From: Candidatus Zixiibacteriota bacterium
GTDB lineage: Bacteria; Zixibacteria; MSB-5A5; UBA10806; 4484-95
Assembly: GCA_024231855.1 (NCBI GenBank)
Contig: JAAEQD010000208.1
Location: 1-64,000 of the forward strand
Length of the DNA: 64,000 nucleotides
Direction: 5' to 3'
How positions within the stretch are numbered: position 1 is the first letter of the stretch; every line of letters starts with the position of its first letter. The position numbers and the translations under genes are program-made. The notes under the pieces are model-generated. The model made no database searches. It was not told where the DNA came from and was given only the letters and a program-made list of their open reading frames with translations. This document shows positions 25,727 through 34,706 of this stretch, one piece after another.

Positions 25727-26535
25727 GTTTTACGACCGTCGAGATTGTTAAAAAACATCTTATGGAAAACCATATAGTTGTCAGTCAGATTGATTCCGAG
25801 CCGGCAAAGATTTCCGATAACTCTATAGCTCAGCTTAGATACCCGCCGGTTAATAATCTATCTGAAAAAGTCAAGGCAAAAGAGCAGATAAAGCCGGATT
25901 ATCAGGTGATTGCTTTTCCTCCGAGTAACCAGGTTAATCTAAGCAAATCGCAATTGATACGGGATACCGTTGTAGTAGCTTCTGATAGCTCACTGGGGCA
26001 GATCTATAAGGAAAACCTGGATTATACCGTTGATTTCGATTCCGGTGTGTTAACTCGCATAAGTTCGGGTAATCTGCCGGCCGGGGTAAATGTTTCGGTT
26101 TGGTATTTGCCCTACCGTGTTTATAAAAAGGGCGTTGATTACAATATTGATTATACGAAGGGGGAACTCAGCCGGATCGGTTCAGGTGATATCGAAGCGG
26201 GCCAATGGCTATATGTAGATTATATCTCGGAATACGCTTTTATCGAAGATGACACGATTGTCAACGCGATTAACGAAGCAAATGAACAGGTACTAAACTA
26301 TATCGATACGGTTTACTCCTCCTCGTCCGATCGTTCGCTGGTAGTTGCCGAAACTTATCTGGCGATTGCCGTGATCTGCAGAATCAAAGCGCTCTGGGCT
26401 GTTTCCTCCGGCTTGAAGAATTTCGTCAGTTCTACCTGGTCGGCGTTGGCCAATCAATACAAGCGTGACGCGTTCATGTTTTTAGAAAAATTCACAGGTT
26501 CGTTAAGCGGTTTTAAGTCGCCCGCCAAAGCCTGA
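25723..26535 (+). CDS. probable head-tail connector or adaptor
   Basis: 270 residues. A beta-rich first part has repeats of YxxxxDYxxDxxxGxLxRIxSGxxxxG (NLDYTVDFDSGVLTRISSGNLPAG, and GVDYNIDYTKGELSRIGSGDIEAG). A C-terminal helical domain follows (DDTIVNAINEANEQVLNYIDTVY, SLVVAETYLAIAVICRIKALWAV) that is like the gp6-type head-tail adaptor. The first half is an internal duplication. If the assignment holds, the particle has at least a neck. Confidence 0.55.
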   Translation: MSFTTVEIVKKHLMENHIVVSQIDSEPAKISDNSIAQLRYPPVNNLSEKVKAKEQIKPDYQVIAFPPSNQVNLSKSQLIRDTVVVASDSSLGQIYKENLDYTVDFDSGVLTRISSGNLPAGVNVSVWYLPYRVYKKGVDYNIDYTKGELSRIGSGDIEAGQWLYVDYISEYAFIEDDTIVNAINEANEQVLNYIDTVYSSSSDRSLVVAETYLAIAVICRIKALWAVSSGLKNFVSSTWSALANQYKRDAFMFLEKFTGSLSGFKSPAKA

Positions 26536-26546
26536 AAGAGTCGCAA

Positions 26547-27875
26547 ATGAATGTAACTAATTTATTCGTAAATGGAAAAGCGATAATGACGACGCGGCTT
26601 CTAGCAATAGTAATTATAATAACCGTTCTTGCCTTCCCCACTCGCCAAGCTCGACATTCATTGTGGGCTCAAACATCACGCGCCGATAGTACGGATTTTA
26701 TGCCGCATTTATCTATGGTTGGTTCCGATAATAAAGTTTTTGTTTTTCACGATAGTATCAATCAATTTGAAATCGAGTTAAGTGATTCTTCTGAAGCTAT
26801 TCACGATCCCTGTATATCGATCAATAGATGGAATAAGGAATGTTGGCTAAAAATCACACTGCCGTCATCAGATTCCGCGTTCATAGTGATGGAAGATGAA
26901 TCAAAATCTCAAATACAATTGACCGAGGGGAACCTCAAGCACGGTTTTTATATGCGGTCGCGAAACGAATTCGAATGGGAGATCACCCTGGCTGACCGGC
27001 CGGACAGCGGCGTTTTAGCATTTGATATTGAAATTGAAAATTTGCTTTTCTTCTATCAGGACCCTGATACTTTCAAAGCCTATGGAAATAACTGGGATTA
27101 TCGTGAATACATACCCGGTTCTTACGCGGTTTATCATGAATCAAATAAGCAGGGAATCTATAAAAGCGGCAAAGCGTTTCATATTTATCAACCACTGGCC
27201 TGGGATACCAATGGCGATACGGTTTGGTGCGGCCTGAATATCGATATCGCTTTAGGCAAGCTGAGTGTGTCCGTTCCCGATGATTTCCTGGATCGAGCCG
27301 ATTATCCGGTGGTTGTCGACCCAACATTTGGTTGTACTTCACAGGGCGAAACCGGCGTACATATGGAAACTAACAATTTCAGGCATATGGTTAACTATAA
27401 CGATCATCAAGACGCCGATGGTGAGATGCAAACGGCATATATCTGTGCTTACAGGATCAATCAATCAGCCGCGTGCACGGCAACAGTAGTAGTGTACTCT
27501 TACAGCCCGGATTTGAATGAATGCGCTAAAGTTGTTTCAAGCGATAAAATCGAGGTAACAAAATACGCCTCCAGTCCCAACGACGCCGAATGGTTTAATG
27601 GTTCGATTTCAGGTACTTTAGCTGATGATGAGGACTATTTAGTTTCATGGCAGGGGCGCGAATCGTGCGACTATTGCCTGAGAGTATGCGCCGATTACAC
27701 CGGAACCTGGGGCTTTGAGAGACGAGAAGATTACTCCGATTGGGGAACAAATGACGATTTATCCGGATATTCTTCGAATGGCTTCAGGTATAGTGTCTAT
27801 GTTGACTGCGAGGAATCTGGCGGACCGATAATCAACCCATACGCGAGAATCCGTAAGATGAAAAGGAGTCATTAA
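26547..27875 (+). CDS. exported protein of unknown function in the capsid cassette
   Basis: 442 residues. The start at 26547 (weak AAAGAG) or the in-frame ATG at 26586 are both possible; the second leaves a clean signal peptide (MTTRLLAIVIIITVLAFP...LWAQ). The body is Asp/Trp/Tyr-rich and beta rich, with a carbohydrate-binding look (GNNWDYREYIPGSYAVYHESNKQG, then GTWGFERREDYSDWGTNDDLSGYSSNG) and paired cysteines (SCDYCLRVC, SAACTA). A Sec signal is unusual for a virion gene. Stop and next start overlap (TAATG). Confidence 0.6.
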   Translation: MNVTNLFVNGKAIMTTRLLAIVIIITVLAFPTRQARHSLWAQTSRADSTDFMPHLSMVGSDNKVFVFHDSINQFEIELSDSSEAIHDPCISINRWNKECWLKITLPSSDSAFIVMEDESKSQIQLTEGNLKHGFYMRSRNEFEWEITLADRPDSGVLAFDIEIENLLFFYQDPDTFKAYGNNWDYREYIPGSYAVYHESNKQGIYKSGKAFHIYQPLAWDTNGDTVWCGLNIDIALGKLSVSVPDDFLDRADYPVVVDPTFGCTSQGETGVHMETNNFRHMVNYNDHQDADGEMQTAYICAYRINQSAACTATVVVYSYSPDLNECAKVVSSDKIEVTKYASSPNDAEWFNGSISGTLADDEDYLVSWQGRESCDYCLRVCADYTGTWGFERREDYSDWGTNDDLSGYSSNGFRYSVYVDCEESGGPIINPYARIRKMKRSH

Positions 27876-29536
27876 TGAAGAAGATAATTCTTATTACTGT
27901 CATTTTTGTGTTGATCGTGGATTATGCCCGGTCGGATTTTCTGGGTATTTATGATAACGGCAATGAGGGAGCTGATGATTCGGTCTGGGTGTATATATCG
28001 ATGTGGGATTCTCTGGCATTGAAATTCGAATCTCCCGATACGATTTACATCAATAGATTCGATCCAAGTGGAGATACCCTTTCAGTAGATACCATTACTT
28101 CATTAACATCATATAATTACGCTGATGGCTTTTATATGAAGAGATATCGGGCCGGCGGAACACCGGGACAATACACGGTTAATGCCAGAGGATCCGGTAA
28201 TGGCAATTACTACTCATTGGCAAATCACGCCTATTTCGTTAACGATGTCGGGCCGGCCGATTTCCTGTCCACCGCCGATTCGCCATCGAATTGGGGTGTT
28301 ATGAAAATCAGCGGAACCGGCCATGTCGCTCCCGATTTTGATGATATAGCGGGCGAATTGGATGAGGATGAGCTGGCTTCGGAAACAATTGACCAAATCG
28401 CGGACTCAACCCGTCAACTGGTCTGGAAAACACTGCTGGTTCCGGGTTATCCCTCCGATGGTGATACGGCGTCCTCAATTCTGTATAGGGTATACAATTA
28501 TGTCGACGGCAATGGCTCGGGAGGTATCGATGCCGATATCGAAAATATCTCGTTTGATATTGAAGATATAAAGACCGCTACCGATAAACTTGAGTTTGAC
28601 GCAAGCGATTCGCTGATCACAAAAGGATATACCGGGGGCGTTTGTTCGGTTCCCGATTCGCTGCTTGAGATCGTTACCAAAATAGATACGATGTATGTTT
28701 CGATTGGCCGACCGGGAGTATCGGGGCAATCGCCGTCATTGCACATGAAAATCGGACTTGGCTATGATGGCCAGGCCGGAACCGGAAATGTGCAAGACCA
28801 TCTTGATTCGTTAACGGCCTATACGGGCAAGCACAATTTGTCGGTGCCCGGAATTGTATCATTACATAACAAATTCGGAGACTACCCGGGTTCTGCCGGC
28901 CCGGGCAACAATGTTAAAGACGATATCTCGGCCATCGGCGCCACGGGCGGGGGAACCGAACCAGAAACGCTAATCGTTCTGGCCGCCGCTGATTCTACCT
29001 TAATTCAGGGCGCTCGGGCAACAATCAGAACGCTGGATCAATCGACGACGAAGGTTTGCGGTCTGGCTACTGACGTATCCGGCAGACTGATTTTGGCGTT
29101 GGACCCCGGCGGTTACTGGATAGAGATGACCGCCAATAATTATATTATGGCAAAAGATACGCTGGATATCGTGTCAGGCGGTGGAACCGATACGCTTCTC
29201 ATGTCAATGTTTGATCCCGGTAATCCGCCCGAGCCATATCTCTGCCGGGTATATGGCTGGGTGTATGATATTAGCGGCGATAGCCTGTCGGGTATCGAAA
29301 TCACCGCTGAGATATCCAGAGAATACCATCCGGTTAAATACGAAAACGCCGTGATCACGCCATTTACAAAATCGACCGTCACCGATTCAACCGGCTACTG
29401 GAGTATCGATTTGATCCCATCGGAGCTTTTATCCAATGCCAGTTCGAAATACATGTTTACGATAAAATATCAATCGGGAGTAGTCTATCGTACCAAAGCA
29501 ATAGTGCCGGGGCTTTCAGGCTGGCAGATGCAATAG
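27875..29536 (+). CDS. exported protein with C-terminal carboxypeptidase-regulatory-like domain
   Basis: 553 residues with a signal peptide (MKKIILITVIFVLIVDYARS) and a ribosome site AAAAGGAG. The N-terminal part is an immunoglobulin-like domain (TIYINRFDPSGDTLSVD, SYNYADGFYMKRYRAGGTPGQY). A long helical/linker middle follows, and a C-terminal prealbumin-like domain (PEPYLCRVYGWVYDISGDSLSGIEITAEI) ends FTIKYQSGVVYRTKAIVPG. No catalytic motif is seen. Together with the preceding gene it suggests that the cassette encodes surface proteins that leave the cell by Sec. Confidence 0.65.
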   Translation: MKKIILITVIFVLIVDYARSDFLGIYDNGNEGADDSVWVYISMWDSLALKFESPDTIYINRFDPSGDTLSVDTITSLTSYNYADGFYMKRYRAGGTPGQYTVNARGSGNGNYYSLANHAYFVNDVGPADFLSTADSPSNWGVMKISGTGHVAPDFDDIAGELDEDELASETIDQIADSTRQLVWKTLLVPGYPSDGDTASSILYRVYNYVDGNGSGGIDADIENISFDIEDIKTATDKLEFDASDSLITKGYTGGVCSVPDSLLEIVTKIDTMYVSIGRPGVSGQSPSLHMKIGLGYDGQAGTGNVQDHLDSLTAYTGKHNLSVPGIVSLHNKFGDYPGSAGPGNNVKDDISAIGATGGGTEPETLIVLAAADSTLIQGARATIRTLDQSTTKVCGLATDVSGRLILALDPGGYWIEMTANNYIMAKDTLDIVSGGGTDTLLMSMFDPGNPPEPYLCRVYGWVYDISGDSLSGIEITAEISREYHPVKYENAVITPFTKSTVTDSTGYWSIDLIPSELLSNASSKYMFTIKYQSGVVYRTKAIVPGLSGWQMQ

Positions 29537-29559
29537 GCGATGATCAAAAAGGAGAGCTT

Positions 29560-29943
29560 ATGAACGAACTAGCATTTTATCAAGCCGGATTGATTGGTGG
29601 GGTCGGCGATTTAGTCGGCGAGCGGGCCTTAAGCGCAGTGGGGGCTCTGCTTCTTCTGGCGATTGGTATGCTCACCAGGAAATATATTATTCCACTTCTA
29701 AAGACGGCCCAGGCGAAACAAACTGCTGGCCATGTGCTCTTAATCGCCGATGATATCACCGACTATTTCGCCGAGAAATACCCTTCAGCGCATTGGTCGG
29801 TTTGGCTTGATAGGGCGGTTGATAAGATTACTGATGTCACCGGCGTCAACCGCGGTCCGGCCGAACGGGCAGTGAGGGCGTCTGTTAACCGCAAGAAAGG
29901 CAGATTGGCTGCTGGGGAGGGGAAGATTGAGGGGAGAAGCTAA
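29560..29943 (+). CDS. holin-like membrane protein
   Basis: 127 residues, ribosome site AAAGGAG. One long hydrophobic helix (about 22-47, ALSAVGALLLLAIGMLTRKYIIPLL) is followed by an amphipathic helix (VLLIADDITDYFAEKYPSAHWSVWLDRAVDKI) and a basic C-terminus (RKKGRLAAGEGK). Basic tail and single or double helix resemble the LLH/phi-type holins that permeabilise the inner membrane. A terminator follows directly, so this is the last gene of the cassette. No endolysin is nearby. Confidence 0.6.
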   Translation: MNELAFYQAGLIGGVGDLVGERALSAVGALLLLAIGMLTRKYIIPLLKTAQAKQTAGHVLLIADDITDYFAEKYPSAHWSVWLDRAVDKITDVTGVNRGPAERAVRASVNRKKGRLAAGEGKIEGRS

Positions 29944-29958
29944 AGACAACCAAATATA

Positions 29959-29989
29959 TATCAGGGGCGTTAATAAAACGCCCCTGATA
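29959..29989 (+). terminator. terminator closing the capsid cassette
   Basis: 13-bp perfect stem TATCAGGGGCGTT/AACGCCCCTGATA with a 5-nt loop, then CTTTTAC, placed 15 bp after the stop of the holin-like gene. Confidence 0.85.
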
Positions 29990-30147
29990 CTTTTACTATT
30001 GCATTTTTTTAAGTTCAATTCCAAAATCCTTACTTAAGAAATTCTCATAATAAGCTTTAAAGATTAATATCGAAGTGATTTTGCTATTCTAATGGCATAA
30101 ATATCCCAAACACCGAAAATAAAACCAGGATTTTAAAACATAAAAAC

Positions 30148-30176
30148 TTGACAAGGAAATTGTAAAGTTTTATAAT
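30148..30176 (+). promoter_or_regulatory. perfect-consensus sigma-70 promoter with long 5' leader
   Basis: TTGACA (30148-30153), 17-bp spacer, TATAAT (30171-30176): both boxes are exact. Transcription would start about 30183, giving a leader of about 210 nt before the ATG at 30393. In the leader, ATG-CCT-TTA-GGC-GGC-TAT-TGA (30292-30312) is a possible leader peptide, and AAGGAGGTGA (30324-30333) is a full anti-16S match with no ATG behind it. Otherwise the 29990-30392 stretch is AT rich and holds no gene. Confidence 0.8.
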
Positions 30177-30392
30177 TCGATGAGTGTTTTAGGCATCTTT
30201 GATTGTTTGTATCTGCTTTTCTTTTTGTAGGCCTAATTAATATCCAATTTTGGGGTGGAAATTAACACCGTTAAGTAACTTGGTTCCTTGTATGCCTTTA
30301 GGCGGCTATTGAATTACTAAAAGAAGGAGGTGATAGTATATTAATTTAATTAAGAAATAAAAAACACATATACCAAATGAAAAGGGGTAAAT

Positions 30393-33300
30393 ATGACTAA
30401 TATTGTTCAAAGATTTAAACCTAATATCTTATTTTCAAAGATACTAGCTTTAACAATTGCGATATCTTTCATTTTCTCTCTGTTTATGCCAATACAGACA
30501 TTGGCTTATGACGATGTGGCTTGTGCTCGTAAGGAATGCAGTTACGGCGGGACTATGTGTACTCAGCCGCTTCCGGCGGGACCTTGTATGTCCGGTGGCC
30601 TGCCTTCCGGTACTGATTGCGTTTGCTATAAAGAATTTACTCTGGGATTCGCTCAAACAGTCCATCTTACCGTAACGAATATCAATAAAGATTGCGGCGG
30701 CGGCCGTAGTGGCTTCTTTGATATTTTAAATCCGGATGGAACTACAGCATATCCCAACAATCTCGGGGGAGCGGCTTTCGGTTGGAGTGGTGATATTAGT
30801 ATGGCCGCGGGCTCTTATAAAATCGATCCATCTCCTCATTGGGGCGGAACCTACTGCGTTGAACACTGGGCAGGTCCGCCCGATTGCTCGGGAAATCTAA
30901 GCATCAGCGATGGCACTTTCGGGGAAGAGGATATCGGCGATTGCAGTTCATGGCGAACGCTTACCTTTGAAAATACCGGTAATATGCCATTTACTATTAC
31001 CAGCATTACCAGTGGTAATCCTGTTTTTGAACTCAATACAAGCGGAACGCCCGGGACTCTGGATCCGGATGATGATTTTGATTTCCAGGTACGATTCTGC
31101 GCTCCGGGTGGATTGACGTCCGATCAGTTTTATTCGGAGTTCATTACCGTCAATTATACCTGTAATAGTATCGGCTACAGTCGTAATACGGCCGTATCCG
31201 GAACCGCTCATGTACCGATGGGAGTGATGTCGGCTCCCGCTACTTTTAATGTTGGCGAAGCCGATTGGACTTTACCTTCCCCCGGGAATAGGACCGAAGC
31301 CAGCCTGTCGATCAGCAATGTCGGCGACGCGCCGATGAATGTAACCCTTACTATTACCGATGACGCGGGCGGAGTATTTTCGCTGCCCAGCGGCGGCAAT
31401 ATCGGTAATGTTAATGGTCCTGGGTCGGGAAGCAGATTAGTAAGAGCCGTGGTTTCGGCCGAAACGAATTATACCGGTACCTTGCGAGCCGATGCCACAT
31501 ATACCGGCGGTGGATCGGATGTCGCATTTGTTGAACTTCAAGCCCGTGGACATCATCCGGTGCCGATACTCAGGCTAATAACCACTGAGATCGATTATGG
31601 TGAAGTGGAAATCGATTACGAATTTCGGCAAGCCGTGTTCGTGGCTAATGATGGCGATGCGGCACTGGAGTTCGATATCGGGCTGCAGGATCCCGCTGAC
31701 CCGGATATATCCGAGTTTACCCTTGACCTGGGACACAAAACGATTCCTCCGTATGAAACTAGATATTATGAAATGACATTTCATCCGACAAGTGTCGGTT
31801 CCAAAGAATTATTTCTAGTCCTGGATAACACCAATGAAGAACCTGTATCGACAACACATAATGTCCGGCTGGTTGGTTCCGGCACCGAACCAATACCTCT
31901 TTCCACTATGCTGGTAATTGATCGTTCCGGAAGTATGAGCGCCGCGGCGGGCGACGCGGTAAAAATCGAAGCGGCCAGGGATGCGGGGGTTCTTTATACG
32001 GAAATAATAGAGGATGCATGGGATCATTTTGGTCTAACTAAATTCAATGAGAGTACATCCACTCCCGTAACACTTGACGCGATCTCATCAAACAGGGCTA
32101 ACGCGCAGACTATTCTGGCCGATATTGGATCGGGTGGCGAATTATACCCTGATGGCGGTACAGGTATTGGCGGCGCTATGGAGGAAGGATCATACCAATT
32201 CGCCTCAAGCCCAGCCGGAAATGCTCAGGCAATGATTGTTCTGACCGACGGCAAGGAAAACGAGGAACCGTGGATCGCTAATGCATTACCCGGAATACGC
32301 ACTGCTTACCCTGATCTGAAGATATTTTGTGTTGGTATCGGTGATCCTATCGAGACCTGTTCGGGATGCCTTGATGGCGTTGAGGCTTCTAAACTCCAGG
32401 CTATAGCCGATGATACAGATGCTTTATTCAGAGTGATTTCAACGCTATCAGGTGAACATAGATATGATTTGGAAGCCTTTTATTTTAAGGCGTTCGCTAA
32501 AGCAACCGGGAGACAATTAGCCCTCGATCCGATGTATTTTTTGGCTTTGACCACTTCATTACAATTTATCGCCGAAGTGAATATAGTTGAATGCGACAGG
32601 GATGCTTATTTCCTTGTTGTTAGCGATTTATTTAAAATTCCGGATTTACATTCCAAATTATACCTTGAGGATCCTACGGGCCAGATTATCGAAGCAGGAA
32701 GCTCCGTAGGAGGAATCAGCGTCCATGTTAAAACATTCAATAATTGCAAGCTGATTAAAGTCAAATTCCCGCCCCGGGCAATGTCGCATCATTATGCCGG
32801 TTATTGGAGACTGTTTCTGCAACCGATTTCCAAGGAAGATATTCCCCGTTTGGATAAATATCTAGGCAATCTACCGTCATATGGAGGAAATGTCGCCTTG
32901 GCATTTATGGCTTCGGTGGGTTCGGATTATAGGCTTGAAGCCGATCTAACTTCGGGAGAAGTCCTGGTTGGCGAGCCGGTACATATAATGGCCAAAACAA
33001 CTGAGGCCTGGTGGCCTATTCCAGGAGCGACCGTAACAGCGAAAGTCACTCGTCCCAATGGTTCCGTTTCTACAGTTGGATTATTCGACGATGGCATGCA
33101 TGGTGACGGTTCCGCGGATGATGCCGTATTTGGAGTTGACTATGTCAATACGAGTCTCAAGGGATATTATGACTTTTTCATTAGGAGTGTAGGAGTAACC
33201 GAGAGAGGAGAAAGCGTAACACGCGAAATCACCCTGGGCAAATACATTGGCAAGAAACTACCGGATAAACCACCTGAACGAGAATGTATACCATGTTGGC

Positions 33301-33404
33301 TGCTGAGATTGATCTTAATCATAATCTTACTTCTGTTAATACTCATTTTAGTCTGGCTTATTCGCTGCTGCTATAGATTTAAGCAAATGTCAACAAGAGG
33401 ATAA
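30393..33404 (+). CDS. von Willebrand factor A surface protein with C-terminal membrane anchor
   Basis: 1003 residues, ribosome site AAAAGGGG. An export signal (about 12-38) is followed by a Cys-rich N-terminal domain (CARKECSYGGTMC ... CVCYKEF) and two or three choice-of-anchor/ASPM-SPD-2-like Ig domains (ALEFDIGLQDPADPD, YYEMTFHPTSVGSKELFLVLDN). The VWA domain has MIDAS DRSGS (Asp510), a TG-like site and the Asp in VLTDGKENEEP, so it can bind a divalent metal and a protein ligand. A further beta region with a predicted Ig-like domain (VHIMAKTTEAWWPIPGATVTAKV) leads to a C-terminal transmembrane helix of about 20 residues (LILIIILLLLILILVWLIRCC) and a short basic tail. Cell-surface adhesion or protein-capture is likely. 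Confidence 0.85.
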   Translation: MTNIVQRFKPNILFSKILALTIAISFIFSLFMPIQTLAYDDVACARKECSYGGTMCTQPLPAGPCMSGGLPSGTDCVCYKEFTLGFAQTVHLTVTNINKDCGGGRSGFFDILNPDGTTAYPNNLGGAAFGWSGDISMAAGSYKIDPSPHWGGTYCVEHWAGPPDCSGNLSISDGTFGEEDIGDCSSWRTLTFENTGNMPFTITSITSGNPVFELNTSGTPGTLDPDDDFDFQVRFCAPGGLTSDQFYSEFITVNYTCNSIGYSRNTAVSGTAHVPMGVMSAPATFNVGEADWTLPSPGNRTEASLSISNVGDAPMNVTLTITDDAGGVFSLPSGGNIGNVNGPGSGSRLVRAVVSAETNYTGTLRADATYTGGGSDVAFVELQARGHHPVPILRLITTEIDYGEVEIDYEFRQAVFVANDGDAALEFDIGLQDPADPDISEFTLDLGHKTIPPYETRYYEMTFHPTSVGSKELFLVLDNTNEEPVSTTHNVRLVGSGTEPIPLSTMLVIDRSGSMSAAAGDAVKIEAARDAGVLYTEIIEDAWDHFGLTKFNESTSTPVTLDAISSNRANAQTILADIGSGGELYPDGGTGIGGAMEEGSYQFASSPAGNAQAMIVLTDGKENEEPWIANALPGIRTAYPDLKIFCVGIGDPIETCSGCLDGVEASKLQAIADDTDALFRVISTLSGEHRYDLEAFYFKAFAKATGRQLALDPMYFLALTTSLQFIAEVNIVECDRDAYFLVVSDLFKIPDLHSKLYLEDPTGQIIEAGSSVGGISVHVKTFNNCKLIKVKFPPRAMSHHYAGYWRLFLQPISKEDIPRLDKYLGNLPSYGGNVALAFMASVGSDYRLEADLTSGEVLVGEPVHIMAKTTEAWWPIPGATVTAKVTRPNGSVSTVGLFDDGMHGDGSADDAVFGVDYVNTSLKGYYDFFIRSVGVTERGESVTREITLGKYIGKKLPDKPPERECIPCWLLRLILIIILLLLILILVWLIRCCYRFKQMSTRG

Positions 33405-33413
33405 TAAAATAAT

Positions 33414-33449
33414 ATGTCAGGTTACGCGAGAAAGAGCGTAACCTGACAT
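33414..33449. terminator. long terminator hairpin between convergent genes
   Basis: 14-bp perfect stem ATGTCAGGTTACGC/GCGTAACCTGACAT (33414-33427 with 33436-33449), 8-nt loop, between the stop of the VWA gene (33404) and the convergent stop at 33496; probably used in both directions. Confidence 0.8.
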
Positions 33450-33495
33450 TAAAATCATTCATATAGCGCTAAGCGATATTTCGGGGAAAACGTAG

Positions 33496-34635
33496 CTAAC
33501 GCAGCAACGTCAGCTTTTTTACCTTCATAAAATCATTACCGCCGACTTTAACGAAATACAAGCCCGAGGCGACCTCCCGGCCGCGATTGTCTTTGCCATC
33601 CCAAATAACTGAGGTAGCCACCTTAAATACACGTACCTTGCTGCCGGTGATATCGTAAATCGATATCTCGTCAACAAGCCACGGATCGCCTGTGATCGTT
33701 ATCTGCGTTTCGGCGTTGAATGGATTGGGATAGGCGGAGACGGCTATTATTTGGGGAAGAGGCGCGCTATTTTCGGGGACATCGACAGTGAGTTCGGACA
33801 CCCAGATCGATTGCATAATCTCGCCATTTCCGGCAAATTCCACATGGCCGAAATACATTTTAGTGCCATCAAGAGAAAAGGTAGGCTTATAGCTGTAGCC
33901 GTAATAGGGATCATTTTGAATGTAGAAATTTATGTTATCGTTGAGGGGTACCGGTTCCTGCCAAACATCGCCGATTAGATAGCTGACCAACATAAGGTTC
34001 GGATTGTAGCCGATTGGATCTGGCGCGCGATTGAAATAGAGCCGATCTCCACCGGGGTGAATTGCCGGATGTGTCTCATATTGATCGGTATTGATAAAAT
34101 CGGGAAGCTGTACTGGTTCGGTAAATACGCCGTCAATCCGATCTGAGTACATAATGTTATCATCCCTCATGAAATACAACCGGCTGCCATCATGAGTGAA
34201 TGACGGCGATTTTTCGTCGGCTTCTGAGCTTACCGGTTCAACCAGGATATTACACGGTTGCCATTCGCCGTCAATGTATTCGCAGAACCAGAGATCCAGC
34301 CCGCCATAGCCCATACTATGAATCGCTGAAAAGTAAAGTTTATAGCTTTCGTCCTGATGAAGAAATACATCGATCGTATTATATGGAAACACAAGCGGCG
34401 TTTGCCATTGGTCATCGAAATATGCCGAGTAGGCGGTATTAGTCTCATGACTAAACTCAATATGATTAAAAAATAGTATTGAATCATTCGTAGATATAGA
34501 CGGATTATACAATCCATATAATCCAATAAAAGGCTCCCAGTACTCGCTATCTACCATGCGCGCTTCGCCCCAGTTATCCTGGGCCAGGGCACACGATGAT
34601 AACAGTATTATCATTATTATCGCGTATATTCTCAT
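33496..34635 (-). CDS. PD40/WD40-like secreted protein with type IX sorting domain
   Basis: 379 residues with a signal peptide (1-18, ending CALAQ) and GGAGG-type ribosome site. The body carries PD40 propeller repeats like TolB (KSPSFTHDGSRLYFMRDD, THPAIHPGGDRLYFNRAPD, KPTFSLDGTKMYFGHVE). The last 80 residues are a C-terminal sorting domain of the Por/type IX family: AYPNPFNAETQITITGD, then VSEISIYDITG-like strand, VIWDGKDNRGREVASGLYFVKV, LTLLR. It should be carried across the outer membrane and attached to the surface. No Por machinery is in the window. Confidence 0.85.
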   Translation of the reverse strand: MRIYAIIMIILLSSCALAQDNWGEARMVDSEYWEPFIGLYGLYNPSISTNDSILFFNHIEFSHETNTAYSAYFDDQWQTPLVFPYNTIDVFLHQDESYKLYFSAIHSMGYGGLDLWFCEYIDGEWQPCNILVEPVSSEADEKSPSFTHDGSRLYFMRDDNIMYSDRIDGVFTEPVQLPDFINTDQYETHPAIHPGGDRLYFNRAPDPIGYNPNLMLVSYLIGDVWQEPVPLNDNINFYIQNDPYYGYSYKPTFSLDGTKMYFGHVEFAGNGEIMQSIWVSELTVDVPENSAPLPQIIAVSAYPNPFNAETQITITGDPWLVDEISIYDITGSKVRVFKVATSVIWDGKDNRGREVASGLYFVKVGGNDFMKVKKLTLLR

Positions 34636-34706
34636 AAAACACCTCCGTGTTTCAGGGCAGTCATATCAATAAAATACGATATCATCTATGTTTTGTCAAC
34701 AACATT

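Noticed and set aside
30177-30392. Possible riboswitch in the leader of the VWA gene
   Set aside because: I compared it by eye with the cyclic-di-GMP motif and found no matching conserved loops; left as an unexplained leader.
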